Assembly: GCA_000817105.1 (NCBI GenBank)
Contig: JUEP01000009.1
Location: 22,637 to 86,636 of the forward strand
Source: a marine actinobacterium MedAcidi-G3
Lineage (GTDB): Bacteria; Actinomycetota; Acidimicrobiia; Acidimicrobiales; Poriferisodalaceae
Direction of reading: 5' to 3'
DNA: 64,000 nt
The notes under the pieces were generated by a model. That model was not told where the DNA came from, did not search any database, and was given only the letters and a program-made list of their open reading frames with translations. Each line of letters starts with the position of its first letter. Position 1 is the stretch's first letter. Both the position numbers and the translations under genes were made by a program. Of the stretch, positions 8,936-17,093 are shown piece by piece.

Positions 8936-9545
8936 GCGACTTCGAATAGTCATCAATCCAACTGAGACCCAACCAACAAGTCAAGCGCTAGCCGTCGCTG
9001 CGGTTTTGGCACTTGAATGGGCAGCACCCTATGTCAACAGCGTCATCGGAAACGACGGCCAATTTGTAATCCAACCAGACCTTGACGCTATAGGTGGATT
9101 GTTGCGGCTGGATCCAGAAAGAAGTGAACGGCTGAAATTGGCCGGACGTGATGCCATTACCGAAGGCGAATCCGAGATACGCATCTTTGAGGACGATAAA
9201 GGGAACTGGAACGTTCCCGACCAACTTGATAGCTGGTGGGCTACCGGGGTAGCACTTGCAGCAACTGAATTTGTAGGAGTGACTGTAACTGGTATCGCGT
9301 TAGCCGAAACACTTGCGATATCCAATCGGTCTGAACAACGATCAATAGAGCTGTTAGAAAAATCTCAACGATGGGCTCTTGAACAAATTGATGATCTGCT
9401 TCGAGTAACAGCGGCTAATAATCCCCGTGTGCTAGCAGACCTCTTGCTGTCTTTAAGCTCGGAAGTTGAGACCCTCGCCGACACACATGCCATATTGAGG
9501 GCTCGTTACCAAACGGATATCGAGACAATCAGCGAACACCTATGA
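8928..9545 (+). CDS. Hypothetical helical protein inside the rmlD-LCP operon
   Basis: I do not recognise this 205-residue protein. It starts with GTG at 8928, overlapping rmlD by 8 bases, and ends overlapping the next gene by 4 bases, so it is clearly a translated member of the operon. The N-terminal part has mixed structure; residues about 105-205 look mostly alpha-helical with heptad-like spacing. A moderately hydrophobic stretch (ATGVALAATEFVGVTVTGIAL, about 102-124) contains a Glu and is doubtful as a membrane span. Position between the dTDP-rhamnose enzyme and a rhamnosyltransferase suggests a role in the same glycan pathway, but that is inference only. Confidence 0.7.
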   Translation: MNKRLRIVINPTETQPTSQALAVAAVLALEWAAPYVNSVIGNDGQFVIQPDLDAIGGLLRLDPERSERLKLAGRDAITEGESEIRIFEDDKGNWNVPDQLDSWWATGVALAATEFVGVTVTGIALAETLAISNRSEQRSIELLEKSQRWALEQIDDLLRVTAANNPRVLADLLLSLSSEVETLADTHAILRARYQTDIETISEHL

Positions 9546-10568
9546 AAGACCAACTCCGAGCAACGCTGATCATTGTCTCCTATGGGCGCCCTGATCTCGT
9601 TCTTCAGCTACTGGATTCCATCGCACAGCACACGCCAGAACCACACGAATTGCTGATTATCGACAATGCCTCAAAGAGTGCAGAAGCTCGGATGATTACA
9701 ACTCACCCATCGCAGCCACGCGTTATAGAAGCGCCTCGAAACCTCGGGTATGGGGGAGGTGTCAATTTCGGCGTCCGTAACTCCGCCACCGAAACAGTTG
9801 TAATAATGAACTCAGACTTACAAGTCACACCCAAATGGCTTTCACCGCTGCTAGCCGTAATCGAACAACACACTGCGGCCATAGCGGCACCGCTGTACCT
9901 CGATGGGGACGGAAACACCATTGAAAGTGGAGCATCTATCACCGTCGATGGTCACGTCCTCGGCTCACGAACTAGCGGGGTCGGACTCAAACCGGTTGAC
10001 CACGTATCGGCAGCGTGTTGGGCATTCAATAAACAATGGTTTGAAGCTATGGGCGGTTTCGACCCTACCTACGGACTTGGGTATTACGAAGATAAATGAG
10101 CGAGTTGTTGTAGTGAACGACTGCGCAGTTATCCACCACACAGGTGGAACCTTTGACTCTGAAGCATCACGTCGCCTCTCGCACCGTAATCATGCTCGAA
10201 GCCTTGCACGCTGGACATGGCTTTACCGAGGCAGCGGAAAAACACGATGTGAAGGCGAAGCTGCCTTGAGTCATGGTCGCGTGGCCGTGATAGGCGACCA
10301 CCCTGACGTTGTGTGCGAACTTCAGGAACAAAATATTTCGGTTGTCGCCCTCGAAGATGTCGCCGCACTCAGGCAACGAGCACATCGCGACGACGTCGTC
10401 GTCACCAAAGATAGACATGGTGAGGCTAGACGGGCAGCACCTCGAGCCGAGATCACCACCCCAGAAGGGCTCTGGAAGGCACTGAAACGAGCGGGCATTA
10501 CGCCCAACACAACTCCTCCTAAACCCCTTTTCTCGTCAATAACCGCTACGCGATCAAGAAGATGGTGA
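9542..10568 (+). pseudogene. WbbL-like rhamnosyltransferase (GT2), frame broken near 10094
   Basis: GT2 enzyme resembling the WbbL family that adds rhamnose in actinobacterial cell-wall linkers. The first frame gives residues 1-185 with TLIIVSYGRPDL, APRNLGYGGGVNFG, the metal motif NSDL and FDPTYGLGYYED, then stops at 10097-10099. The rest continues in another frame from about 10095 (NERVVVVNDCAVIHHTGG, then an arginine-rich tail) to 10568. In this family YYED is normally followed by about 12 residues (VDL...G-W) before RVV; here only 7 bases separate them, so about 29 bases are missing, which also explains the frame change (29 leaves remainder 2 on division by 3). Either a real deletion that inactivates the gene or an assembly error. 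The downstream frame remains open for 470 bases, which argues for a recent event or an artefact. Confidence 0.8.
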
Positions 10569-10572
10569 AACC

Positions 10573-10935
10573 ATGACAGATGAAAATCCTCTCAATCAAG
10601 CATCTGCGCATCTGCAAACAGTCCGCGAACTGGGAACCGAACTTGGTTCCCAAACCCGTATTTTTGGTATCGGGTCCAAGAAACTAGTGGCGACAATCAA
10701 CCGCGTATCAGAGGAACTTGCCGCAGCTATTGACTTAGTGGCGAGCTCACTAGCAGCCGATGCACAACAAATAAGCCAACTAGACCAAGCAGTCACTCGT
10801 CTGGAGCTCGTTACCGCAGGAGACGAACAGCTATTGGACGACCTCGCCGCAGCCATCGAAGCATCCCAAGTAGAACTAGTTCGCCTGGAACGCCAACACG
10901 ACCTTCTTCGTTCGCAACTCGAATCCGCAGAATAA
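10573..10935 (+). CDS. Small coiled-coil protein
   Basis: A 120-residue protein with no signal peptide or membrane span. From about residue 35 to the end it has strong heptad character (leucine, isoleucine and alanine spaced 3-4 with acidic partners, e.g. LDDLAAAIEASQVELVRLERQ), so it is likely an elongated coiled coil, perhaps a scaffold or chain-length partner for the neighbouring glycosyltransferases. It starts 4 bases after the end of the broken rhamnosyltransferase frame and ends 2 bases before the next gene. No named family is recognised. Confidence 0.68.
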   Translation: MTDENPLNQASAHLQTVRELGTELGSQTRIFGIGSKKLVATINRVSEELAAAIDLVASSLAADAQQISQLDQAVTRLELVTAGDEQLLDDLAAAIEASQVELVRLERQHDLLRSQLESAE

Positions 10936-10937
10936 CG

Positions 10938-11864
10938 ATGCGAATAGGAGTAACTCCCGGCAAGTATGCACAACAACTTTACGACGCCCTAAGACGACGA
11001 GTAGAAGTGCAAGCAGAGGTCGTTCCACCGAAATCCGATGGACGCGAATACGACCTTGTGGTTGCTGTCGATGACGAAAATGCGCCAGAGGGAGCGAAGA
11101 CAAGGCGATACATAACTCACCACAATGCAAAGACTTCTAGCTGGGATGTTGTAGCGGCCCGGCATCTACTGCCCGGTGCCCAAAAAAGAGGTACTAAGAA
11201 TCCCATAGCTGTTCCGCTACCAGTTACCAATCCCGCCCCAAATAGATCCACTCAAACGGGGTTAGCGCTATTCGAAGATAGACAAAAACAAGCCGCTATA
11301 GAGATGTTGAAAGCAGCAGGTCACCAAGTACTCAACATTAACGACCCAGATGTTGGCATCGTTGTGGATTTGTCTGCAACGATGAGCAGTCTCGAGCGAC
11401 TACGCCAAGCTATGAGTCAAGAAAAAGTAGTCATTGCTATGGCTAGTAACCCCGCAGCGACAGACACAATCCGTGACAAAAGCGATGGCCGTCTCATTTC
11501 TACACACAGCGAACTAATCGAATTAGTTGACGGACTAATTAACAACGATTTTGAAAGGCAACGACTGGGCTTCGAAGCTAGAAAAGCTACTGCAAGTACT
11601 AGCTGGACACGTGTGATACGAGCGCTATTACTAGAACATCGGAGAGGTCTACCGGTTCTCGAACACTCCAGTTACTTGGCCGCACGGAAACGCTGGATAA
11701 AGCGGCTCGGACATGCGCATCCATGGAAGTCTGCTGAATACGTCAATGACAGCTATTTAGAGTTAGGCGATCAGCGGATAGATGTGAGTCACCTCAGTCG
11801 AATCCGAAAACTAAGTATTGCCATAGCTGTAAGCGGACGCGACCCATACAGCAGCGATTCCTAA
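10938..11864 (+). CDS. Divergent GT4-like (GT-B fold) protein
   Basis: 308 residues. The layout resembles a shortened glycosyltransferase family 4 protein: a small N-terminal half, then a segment around 175-230 with the usual GT-B ending (KVVIAMASNPAATDTI, then ELIELVDGLINNDFERQRLG, then Ala-Arg helix). However, the E-x7-E donor-binding motif is absent, being replaced by SATMSSLERLRQAM, so catalysis is doubtful. A C-terminal extension of about 75 residues is basic and aromatic. Tight spacing upstream (2 bases) and 16 bases to the LCP gene place it in the same operon. It may be an inactive partner of an active transferase or a very diverged enzyme. Confidence 0.6.
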   Translation: MRIGVTPGKYAQQLYDALRRRVEVQAEVVPPKSDGREYDLVVAVDDENAPEGAKTRRYITHHNAKTSSWDVVAARHLLPGAQKRGTKNPIAVPLPVTNPAPNRSTQTGLALFEDRQKQAAIEMLKAAGHQVLNINDPDVGIVVDLSATMSSLERLRQAMSQEKVVIAMASNPAATDTIRDKSDGRLISTHSELIELVDGLINNDFERQRLGFEARKATASTSWTRVIRALLLEHRRGLPVLEHSSYLAARKRWIKRLGHAHPWKSAEYVNDSYLELGDQRIDVSHLSRIRKLSIAIAVSGRDPYSSDS

Positions 11865-11880
11865 GGTACGTTCCCTAACC

Positions 11881-13437
11881 ATGTCCCGGGATCGTCCAAG
11901 GCGTAACCGTCGGTTGAGCGAAAAGGTTCTGCTCGCTGTTATCGGAATGGCCACAGGAATTGGTTTTGCAGCAACCTTTGTCCTTGGTTATGCGGTGTGG
12001 CGCCTAGATCAAGTTGAGCGCTTTGAGGTACACGACGTCCTCACTGCGCCGACAAAAAAACCAATAACTGCCTCAGCACTGCTCAATCTGAGTCGCGCCA
12101 GCACTGAGGGAGAAACACAAGATTCGCCAGACTTGACGGTTGAAATTATTTTTCCACCAACGATTGATGAACCATTAGGTGAAAGTGAGCCTGACGGCGA
12201 GAATTACCTCCTCGTCGGTTCAGACAGTGTCGAGGGAATCGCAGCTGATGACGCAATTATGAGCGGCCGCAGCGCTTCGGCGGCAAACCACCTTGCAGAC
12301 ACAATCATGATCCTACGACTGCGCCAAGATGGAACAGCGTCGGTTGTGTCGGTTCCACGAGATCTCCTTGTGTCGATCGCTAGCACCGACACAATTGCCA
12401 AGATCAACAGTGCATACAACCTCGATTCGTCACCACAGACGAGAGCGGCCCGTCTCATAGAAACCGTTGAAAATCATTTAGATATTGGCCTTCAGCACTT
12501 CGTCGAAGTTGACCTTGACGGGTTTCGACGCTTAGTTGATGCGGTTGGAGGCGTTTCGATGTGTTTCAACAGACCAACACGAGACAGGACTGTCCAGGAC
12601 AGCGGCGACCCTACCCAAGGAGGAACCGGCTTCAGAGCCGGGAAAGGATGGACTCATCTCGACGGAGATGCAGCGCTTGCTTTCGTGCGAAGTCGGCGAC
12701 TCTTAACGCAACAATCAGATGGCCAATGGGTGAGGCTAGGAGTATGGAACGACCTCGAACGAAATAGTCGCCAGCAAAGGTTTATATTCGAAGCCTTAGA
12801 TCAAGCCTTAGGGCGAGCAGCCAGCAACCCTCGGACCTTGCAAAGACTCCTAGATATAGTCGCCAGTGATTTTCGCACATCGAATACCTTGAGTGTCTTC
12901 GATGACGGTCTTGAATTGGCCCGCCGCTTCAAAAGCCTCAACGTTGATACTGATCTCGAACGTTATGCACTGCAACTGGTTGACGTATCCGTCGATGGCA
13001 AAGCCGGGTTAGAGATAGTTGAAAGTGAACACAACGAACGTGTCATCGATATCTTTCGGGGTATCGAGTGGACTGATGTCACTGAGGGAAGAGTTGAAGT
13101 AGAAGTGCAGGGTCCCTCACCCCTTTCTCTGGCATCACGACTTCGTGGAGCGGGTTTCAAAGCAACCCAAGAAGAAACCGATGTATACCCCGAGACTCGA
13201 ATTCGATACGGAGTTGGAGGAGATCAAGCCGCCGTCCTTTTAGCGGCACGACTCAGAGAAAATGTGGAGATGATTCCAGACCCATCCCTGTCCGGCAACA
13301 AAGTAATCCTCGAACTGGGATCTAAACCACCTTCGGTCACGATGGGCTATAAATCAGTGGAACCTCCTGAACCGATAGCCAATAACGCAGCTCAGAAGAC
13401 ACCTCCTCCTCCAAGAACCCTCGGTGTATGCGGATAA
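11881..13437 (+). CDS. LytR-CpsA-Psr (LCP) family wall-polymer ligase
   Basis: LCP enzymes move lipid-linked glycopolymers onto peptidoglycan outside the membrane; in mycobacteria they attach arabinogalactan. One N-terminal membrane span (about residues 17-42) follows a basic cytoplasmic tail. The LCP domain (about 105-310) shows LLVGSDS, ADTIMILRL, the arginine motif VSVPRDLLV, KINSAYN, FVEVDLDGFRRLVDAVGGV and LDGDAALAFVRSRR, which carry the Asp and Arg residues for pyrophosphate and Mg binding. A LytR C-terminal domain (about 400-490) and a proline-rich tail end the protein. It closes the rmlD operon, matching the rmlD-wbbL-LCP grouping I recall in mycobacteria. A stem-loop follows the gene. 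Confidence 0.92.
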   Translation: MSRDRPRRNRRLSEKVLLAVIGMATGIGFAATFVLGYAVWRLDQVERFEVHDVLTAPTKKPITASALLNLSRASTEGETQDSPDLTVEIIFPPTIDEPLGESEPDGENYLLVGSDSVEGIAADDAIMSGRSASAANHLADTIMILRLRQDGTASVVSVPRDLLVSIASTDTIAKINSAYNLDSSPQTRAARLIETVENHLDIGLQHFVEVDLDGFRRLVDAVGGVSMCFNRPTRDRTVQDSGDPTQGGTGFRAGKGWTHLDGDAALAFVRSRRLLTQQSDGQWVRLGVWNDLERNSRQQRFIFEALDQALGRAASNPRTLQRLLDIVASDFRTSNTLSVFDDGLELARRFKSLNVDTDLERYALQLVDVSVDGKAGLEIVESEHNERVIDIFRGIEWTDVTEGRVEVEVQGPSPLSLASRLRGAGFKATQEETDVYPETRIRYGVGGDQAAVLLAARLRENVEMIPDPSLSGNKVILELGSKPPSVTMGYKSVEPPEPIANNAAQKTPPPPRTLGVCG

Positions 13438-13466
13438 CGAAGAAAAACGCCGGCTACACAGCGCTA

Positions 13467-13491
13467 TCGCGCCCAATAGACAAGGGCGCGA
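13467..13491 (+). terminator. Strong stem-loop after the LCP gene
   Basis: A perfect 8-base-pair GC-rich stem, TCGCGCCC (13467-13474) with GGGCGCGA (13484-13491), closed by a 9-base loop. It lies 30 bases after the LCP stop. There is no U-tract, so it may be an actinobacterial-type terminator without a U run, or a transcript-stabilising hairpin separating the LCP operon from ugd. Confidence 0.45.
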
Positions 13492-13504
13492 CAGTGAACC
13501 GTCT

Positions 13505-13521
13505 AGATGTAGTTAACATCT
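13505..13521. promoter_or_regulatory. Palindrome upstream of ugd, possible operator
   Basis: Perfect inverted repeat AGATGT-agtta-ACATCT, centred about 60 bases before the ugd ATG and just downstream of the presumed terminator. The position suits a repressor site or promoter overlap. No regulator gene is nearby to pair it with. Confidence 0.25.
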
Positions 13522-13572
13522 CGAATGAGAGAAATTTGACCTTTTCTGACACAACGGCATGAAGGTACAGAA

Positions 13573-14853
13573 ATGAGCAACGTCGCAATAATTGGAGCTG
13601 GGTATGTCGGACTTACCACAGCAGCATGCCTCGCCCACATAGGTCATAACGTGACCTGCGCTGATATCGACGAGAACAAAATCTCTCGACTTAATGATGG
13701 CGAAATTCCGATCCACGAAGCGCGACTCCCTGAACTCGTTCAAGAAGGTTTATCGAATCAACTGCTCAAGTTCGTAGTCGGAGCCAAACGCGCCATAACC
13801 GCGAGCGAATTTGTTTTCTTATGTTTACCGACCCCTCAAGGGGAAGACGGTAGAGCCGATATTGGAGCCGTTATAGACGTTGTTGAAGAAATCCGTCAGC
13901 TAGTTCTGCCGCAGACAATCATCATCAACAAATCAACGGTTCCCATAGGGACAATCGCGGCCATAGAAACAGCAATCCAACGAGAGGATGTTTCGGTCGT
14001 CTCCAATCCCGAATTCCTCCGCGAAGGTGTCGCAGTCACTGACTTTTTACAACCAGACCGGATTGTTATCGGTGCTACGAGCAACGAAGCAGGCGAGCGG
14101 GTGGCTGCCCTTTATGACTCAATTGACGCCCCTATCGTCGCAGTGGATCCCGCCTCAGCGGAAACCATCAAATACGCCACCAATTCTTTTCTGGCGACCA
14201 AGGTTTCATTCGTCAACGGACTCGCAGCAGTTTGCGAAGCTGTAGGAGCCGACATCGAAGCGGTAACACGTGGATTGGGCTCCGACCAGCGAATAGGCTC
14301 ACGGTTCCTCCAACCAGGACCAGGTTGGGGAGGATCATGCTTCCCAAAAGACATGCAAGCGTTAGTCCGAATAGCAACCGAGGCCGGATATGAGTTCGAT
14401 TTACTTCGAGCTGTTATCGAAGCGAACGATCAACAATTCGACCGGATAGTCCACAAAACGGAACTATTACTTGGAGAAAACCTCTCCGGAAAAAATCTGA
14501 CACTCCTTGGCCTGACTTTCAAAGCTCACACCGACGACCTCAGAAACTCGCCGGCACTTGAAGTAGCAAAACGACTAGCGACCAAAGGAGCCAAACTGAT
14601 CGCATACGACCCAATGGTCAATAGCCCTGCAGAGATAGGCGATGACATCCGACTAGCTGCAAACATAGAAGAAGCCATGACCGGTTCCGAGATAGCTCTA
14701 ATCTTGACCGAATGGCCAGAATTCACTCGAGCTAACTGGTCGAAATTGATGGGCTTGATGAACACTCCATGTGTTGTCGATGCCCGTAACGTGCTCGACC
14801 GGAAGTCGATGGTCGAGCTTGGGTACAGATACGACGATTTAGGCAGAGTATGA
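13573..14853 (+). CDS. ugd: UDP-glucose / nucleotide-sugar 6-dehydrogenase
   Basis: Oxidises a nucleotide hexose, most probably UDP-glucose to UDP-glucuronate, with two NAD. Three standard domains: NAD-binding (IIGAGYVGLT at 5-14, CADIDENK), central (STVPIGT, SNPEFLREG, about 120-160) and C-terminal sugar-binding (LGLTFKAHTDDLRNSP). The catalytic cysteine is C256 in GWGGSCFPKD. 426 residues, normal size. GDP-mannose dehydrogenases share these motifs, so the exact sugar is inferred. The gene follows a terminator-like hairpin and palindrome, so it probably has its own promoter; the GT4 genes downstream may use the product in a uronate-containing polymer. Confidence 0.92.
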   Translation: MSNVAIIGAGYVGLTTAACLAHIGHNVTCADIDENKISRLNDGEIPIHEARLPELVQEGLSNQLLKFVVGAKRAITASEFVFLCLPTPQGEDGRADIGAVIDVVEEIRQLVLPQTIIINKSTVPIGTIAAIETAIQREDVSVVSNPEFLREGVAVTDFLQPDRIVIGATSNEAGERVAALYDSIDAPIVAVDPASAETIKYATNSFLATKVSFVNGLAAVCEAVGADIEAVTRGLGSDQRIGSRFLQPGPGWGGSCFPKDMQALVRIATEAGYEFDLLRAVIEANDQQFDRIVHKTELLLGENLSGKNLTLLGLTFKAHTDDLRNSPALEVAKRLATKGAKLIAYDPMVNSPAEIGDDIRLAANIEEAMTGSEIALILTEWPEFTRANWSKLMGLMNTPCVVDARNVLDRKSMVELGYRYDDLGRV

Positions 14854-14895
14854 GAACTGCTGATCAATGACAGCAGCTTATGTAAGGGTGGTTAC

Positions 14896-16008
14896 GTGAC
14901 CGCTGAAATAGGCGTCCTCATGACCATGGAGGCGGCCTGGCATCGTGTGCCAGGGGGTACCGGTCGAGTATCGATTGAGTTAGCCCGTGCGTTATCGCAA
15001 AGAACCGATACCAAAGTTAATGGGGTAGCTGCCTTTCATCTAACGAAGCCCTCACCAGATTTCCGCCCACCGATAGAGGTAAAGAAGCTTCTTTTGCCGA
15101 GACCTTTGCTTTATGAGACGTGGTCACGAACTTCTTTCCCCCGACTCAAGGTCAGAGAATATGACCTGGTTCACTCAACCACCATCGTCTCTCCGCCAGC
15201 AACCAGTCAACCGCTTGTCGTAAGCGTGCACGATCTGGCGTTCCGTCGATTTCCCGACCGTTTCCCGCAACGAGCTCGACGGCTCTTTGAACGCTCCTGG
15301 AAACGAGTTCTGGAACGAGCAGACGCTGTGTTATGCCCATCTGCTGCTACCTCCGCTGACCTACTCGCTGCGGGACTAGACGCCGAGCGTCTCCACCTAG
15401 TTCCACTTGGCCATGACCCTCAAATAGTCGATAAAGAAGTAGCCGTCGGAGTTCGCGAGCGATTCGGAATCACTGGCGACTATATTCTCGCCGCAGGAAC
15501 ACTCGAACCCCGAAAAAATATCCAGACCTTAATCAAAGCCTTTCTTGAGATCGCTCCACGCACAGAAGCACAGCTAGTACTCGCAGGCCCAACTGGATGG
15601 GGGACAACACCCGAAGCGTTACTTCAACCAGTAGATGACACCCTCAAAAGCCGAATTACAGTCACTGGCGAAGTCACAACGACTGAGCTAGCAGGGCTCT
15701 ACAGCGAAGCAACGGTCTTCTGCTACCCGAGCCTTCTAGAAGGATTTGGCCTTCCAGTTCTTGAAGCAATGTCATATAGAACTCCGGTGGTGACGTCTAA
15801 AGGAACCTCGACCGAGGAAGTAGCCGCAGATGCGGCGGTTACGGTCGACCCATACTCGGCGCATGACATTGCAGAAGCCCTGCAATTCCTTCTGACCGAC
15901 GCAGCCGCAGCTCAACAAATAGCTGATACCGGATACGAACGAAGCAAATTGTTTCGATGGGATAAGACAGCTACCGCTACGGTCGAGATATATCGGAAAT
16001 TGATATGA
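14896..16008 (+). CDS. Glycosyltransferase family 4
   Basis: GT-B retaining glycosyltransferase, 370 residues. N-terminal acceptor domain with the RVSIELARAL helix after a glycine-rich loop (PGGTGR), and HSTTIVSPP / VSVHDLAFRRFP in the middle; donor domain from about 190 (ILAAGTLEPRKN, VLAGPTGWG) with the E-x7-E element in EGFGLPVLEAM and a GTSTEEVA loop. Start is GTG at 14896 with AAGGG upstream. Its stop overlaps the next glycosyltransferase by 4 bases (ATGA). Resembles mannosyl- or rhamnosyltransferases of exopolysaccharide loci, sugar not determinable. Confidence 0.9.
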   Translation: MTAEIGVLMTMEAAWHRVPGGTGRVSIELARALSQRTDTKVNGVAAFHLTKPSPDFRPPIEVKKLLLPRPLLYETWSRTSFPRLKVREYDLVHSTTIVSPPATSQPLVVSVHDLAFRRFPDRFPQRARRLFERSWKRVLERADAVLCPSAATSADLLAAGLDAERLHLVPLGHDPQIVDKEVAVGVRERFGITGDYILAAGTLEPRKNIQTLIKAFLEIAPRTEAQLVLAGPTGWGTTPEALLQPVDDTLKSRITVTGEVTTTELAGLYSEATVFCYPSLLEGFGLPVLEAMSYRTPVVTSKGTSTEEVAADAAVTVDPYSAHDIAEALQFLLTDAAAAQQIADTGYERSKLFRWDKTATATVEIYRKLI

Positions 16009-17081
16009 GCCAGATAATTGTCAACATGCTTTGGCTCCGACCGGGACAAGTTGGAGGATCGGAAACCTACGCTGTACAGCTCCTTGAAGCGCTTAGCGAA
16101 AATCCTGAAGCTCCCCCGATTGAGTTAGTCCTAACTCCCGCTACTCGTCGGACACATCAATTTCTTGACAAAGCTTTTGAAATCAACGAACAACAGCATC
16201 TACCGGGACGGGCCAGTCGAATCTTCAAAGAAAATAAGCTGTTCAGGCAAGTAGATCGTGAGCGCATCGTCCACCATCTTGGAGGCACAATTCCGAAACG
16301 CGAGAACAGTGCTCAAAAGGTTGTCACGGTCTACGACGTTCAATACCGGGAATACCCCCAATATTTCTCGGCAGCCAAACGCCGCTACCTTGATATAGCC
16401 ATTCAACGGACGCTTCAACAAGCAGAAACCGTATGCGTGATAAGCGAATTTTGTGCTGACTCACTAGAAAATCATTATGGATACCCAAAAGAAAAATGCA
16501 AGGTTATCCCGCCAGCATTCAACCCTTCAGTTGCTCACCAGACCCGAAAACCTGACGCAAAACCATTTCTGCTATATCCAGCAGTCACCTGGCCACACAA
16601 GTCTCACAAATTCCTGATCAAACTTTTAGAACAAGTCCCAGATCTGCAACTAATACTGACAGGAGGAAAAGGTCCAGCCCACAAACAGGTAGCGCGAGCC
16701 ATCCAACGATCACCAGCGAGCGATCGAATCACTCACCTAGGACAGGTAGACAAACAGCGGCTCGACTCTCTCTATCAACAGGCCCTCTGCACGGTATTCC
16801 CGTCCCAATACGAAGGATTTGGCCAACCAATAATAGAAGCCATGATGAGGGGTTGCCCAGTGATCTCCAGTCAATGCGGAGCTCTACCAGAAACCGTAGG
16901 AGCCGGTGGAATCACCCTCCCAATGAATATTGACCAATGGAGCGAAACAATCCGACAAATTGAGGAACCCGACCAGCGTCAGTTATGGGTAGCTGCAGGA
17001 CATCGGAGAGCTGCTGACTTTTCATACAAACAAACTGCAGAAGCGCAGATAGCGGTTTATAAAGAGTTACTAAGCAAATGA
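16005..17081 (+). CDS. Glycosyltransferase family 4
   Basis: Second GT4 of the run, 358 residues, coupled to its neighbour by an ATGA overlap. Key elements: GGSETYAVQLLEAL at about 17-30, VVTVYDVQYREYPQYFS (about 104-120), FLLYPAVTWPHKSH at the start of the donor domain, and EGFGQPIIEAMMRG with both glutamates of the E-x7-E motif, then GALPETVG. The middle part resembles GT4 mannosyltransferases that begin polysaccharide repeat assembly, but the donor is not readable from sequence. Ends 12 bases before the next GT4. Confidence 0.9.
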   Translation: MSQIIVNMLWLRPGQVGGSETYAVQLLEALSENPEAPPIELVLTPATRRTHQFLDKAFEINEQQHLPGRASRIFKENKLFRQVDRERIVHHLGGTIPKRENSAQKVVTVYDVQYREYPQYFSAAKRRYLDIAIQRTLQQAETVCVISEFCADSLENHYGYPKEKCKVIPPAFNPSVAHQTRKPDAKPFLLYPAVTWPHKSHKFLIKLLEQVPDLQLILTGGKGPAHKQVARAIQRSPASDRITHLGQVDKQRLDSLYQQALCTVFPSQYEGFGQPIIEAMMRGCPVISSQCGALPETVGAGGITLPMNIDQWSETIRQIEEPDQRQLWVAAGHRRAADFSYKQTAEAQIAVYKELLSK

Positions 17082-17093
17082 AGAGATGAGGGC

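Noticed and set aside
9903..10095. Start of an independent gene in the frame that carries the second half of the rhamnosyltransferase
   Set aside because: Upstream of 10095 this frame translates to sequence unlike any protein and lies over the GT2 domain; only the part after 10095 is family-like.
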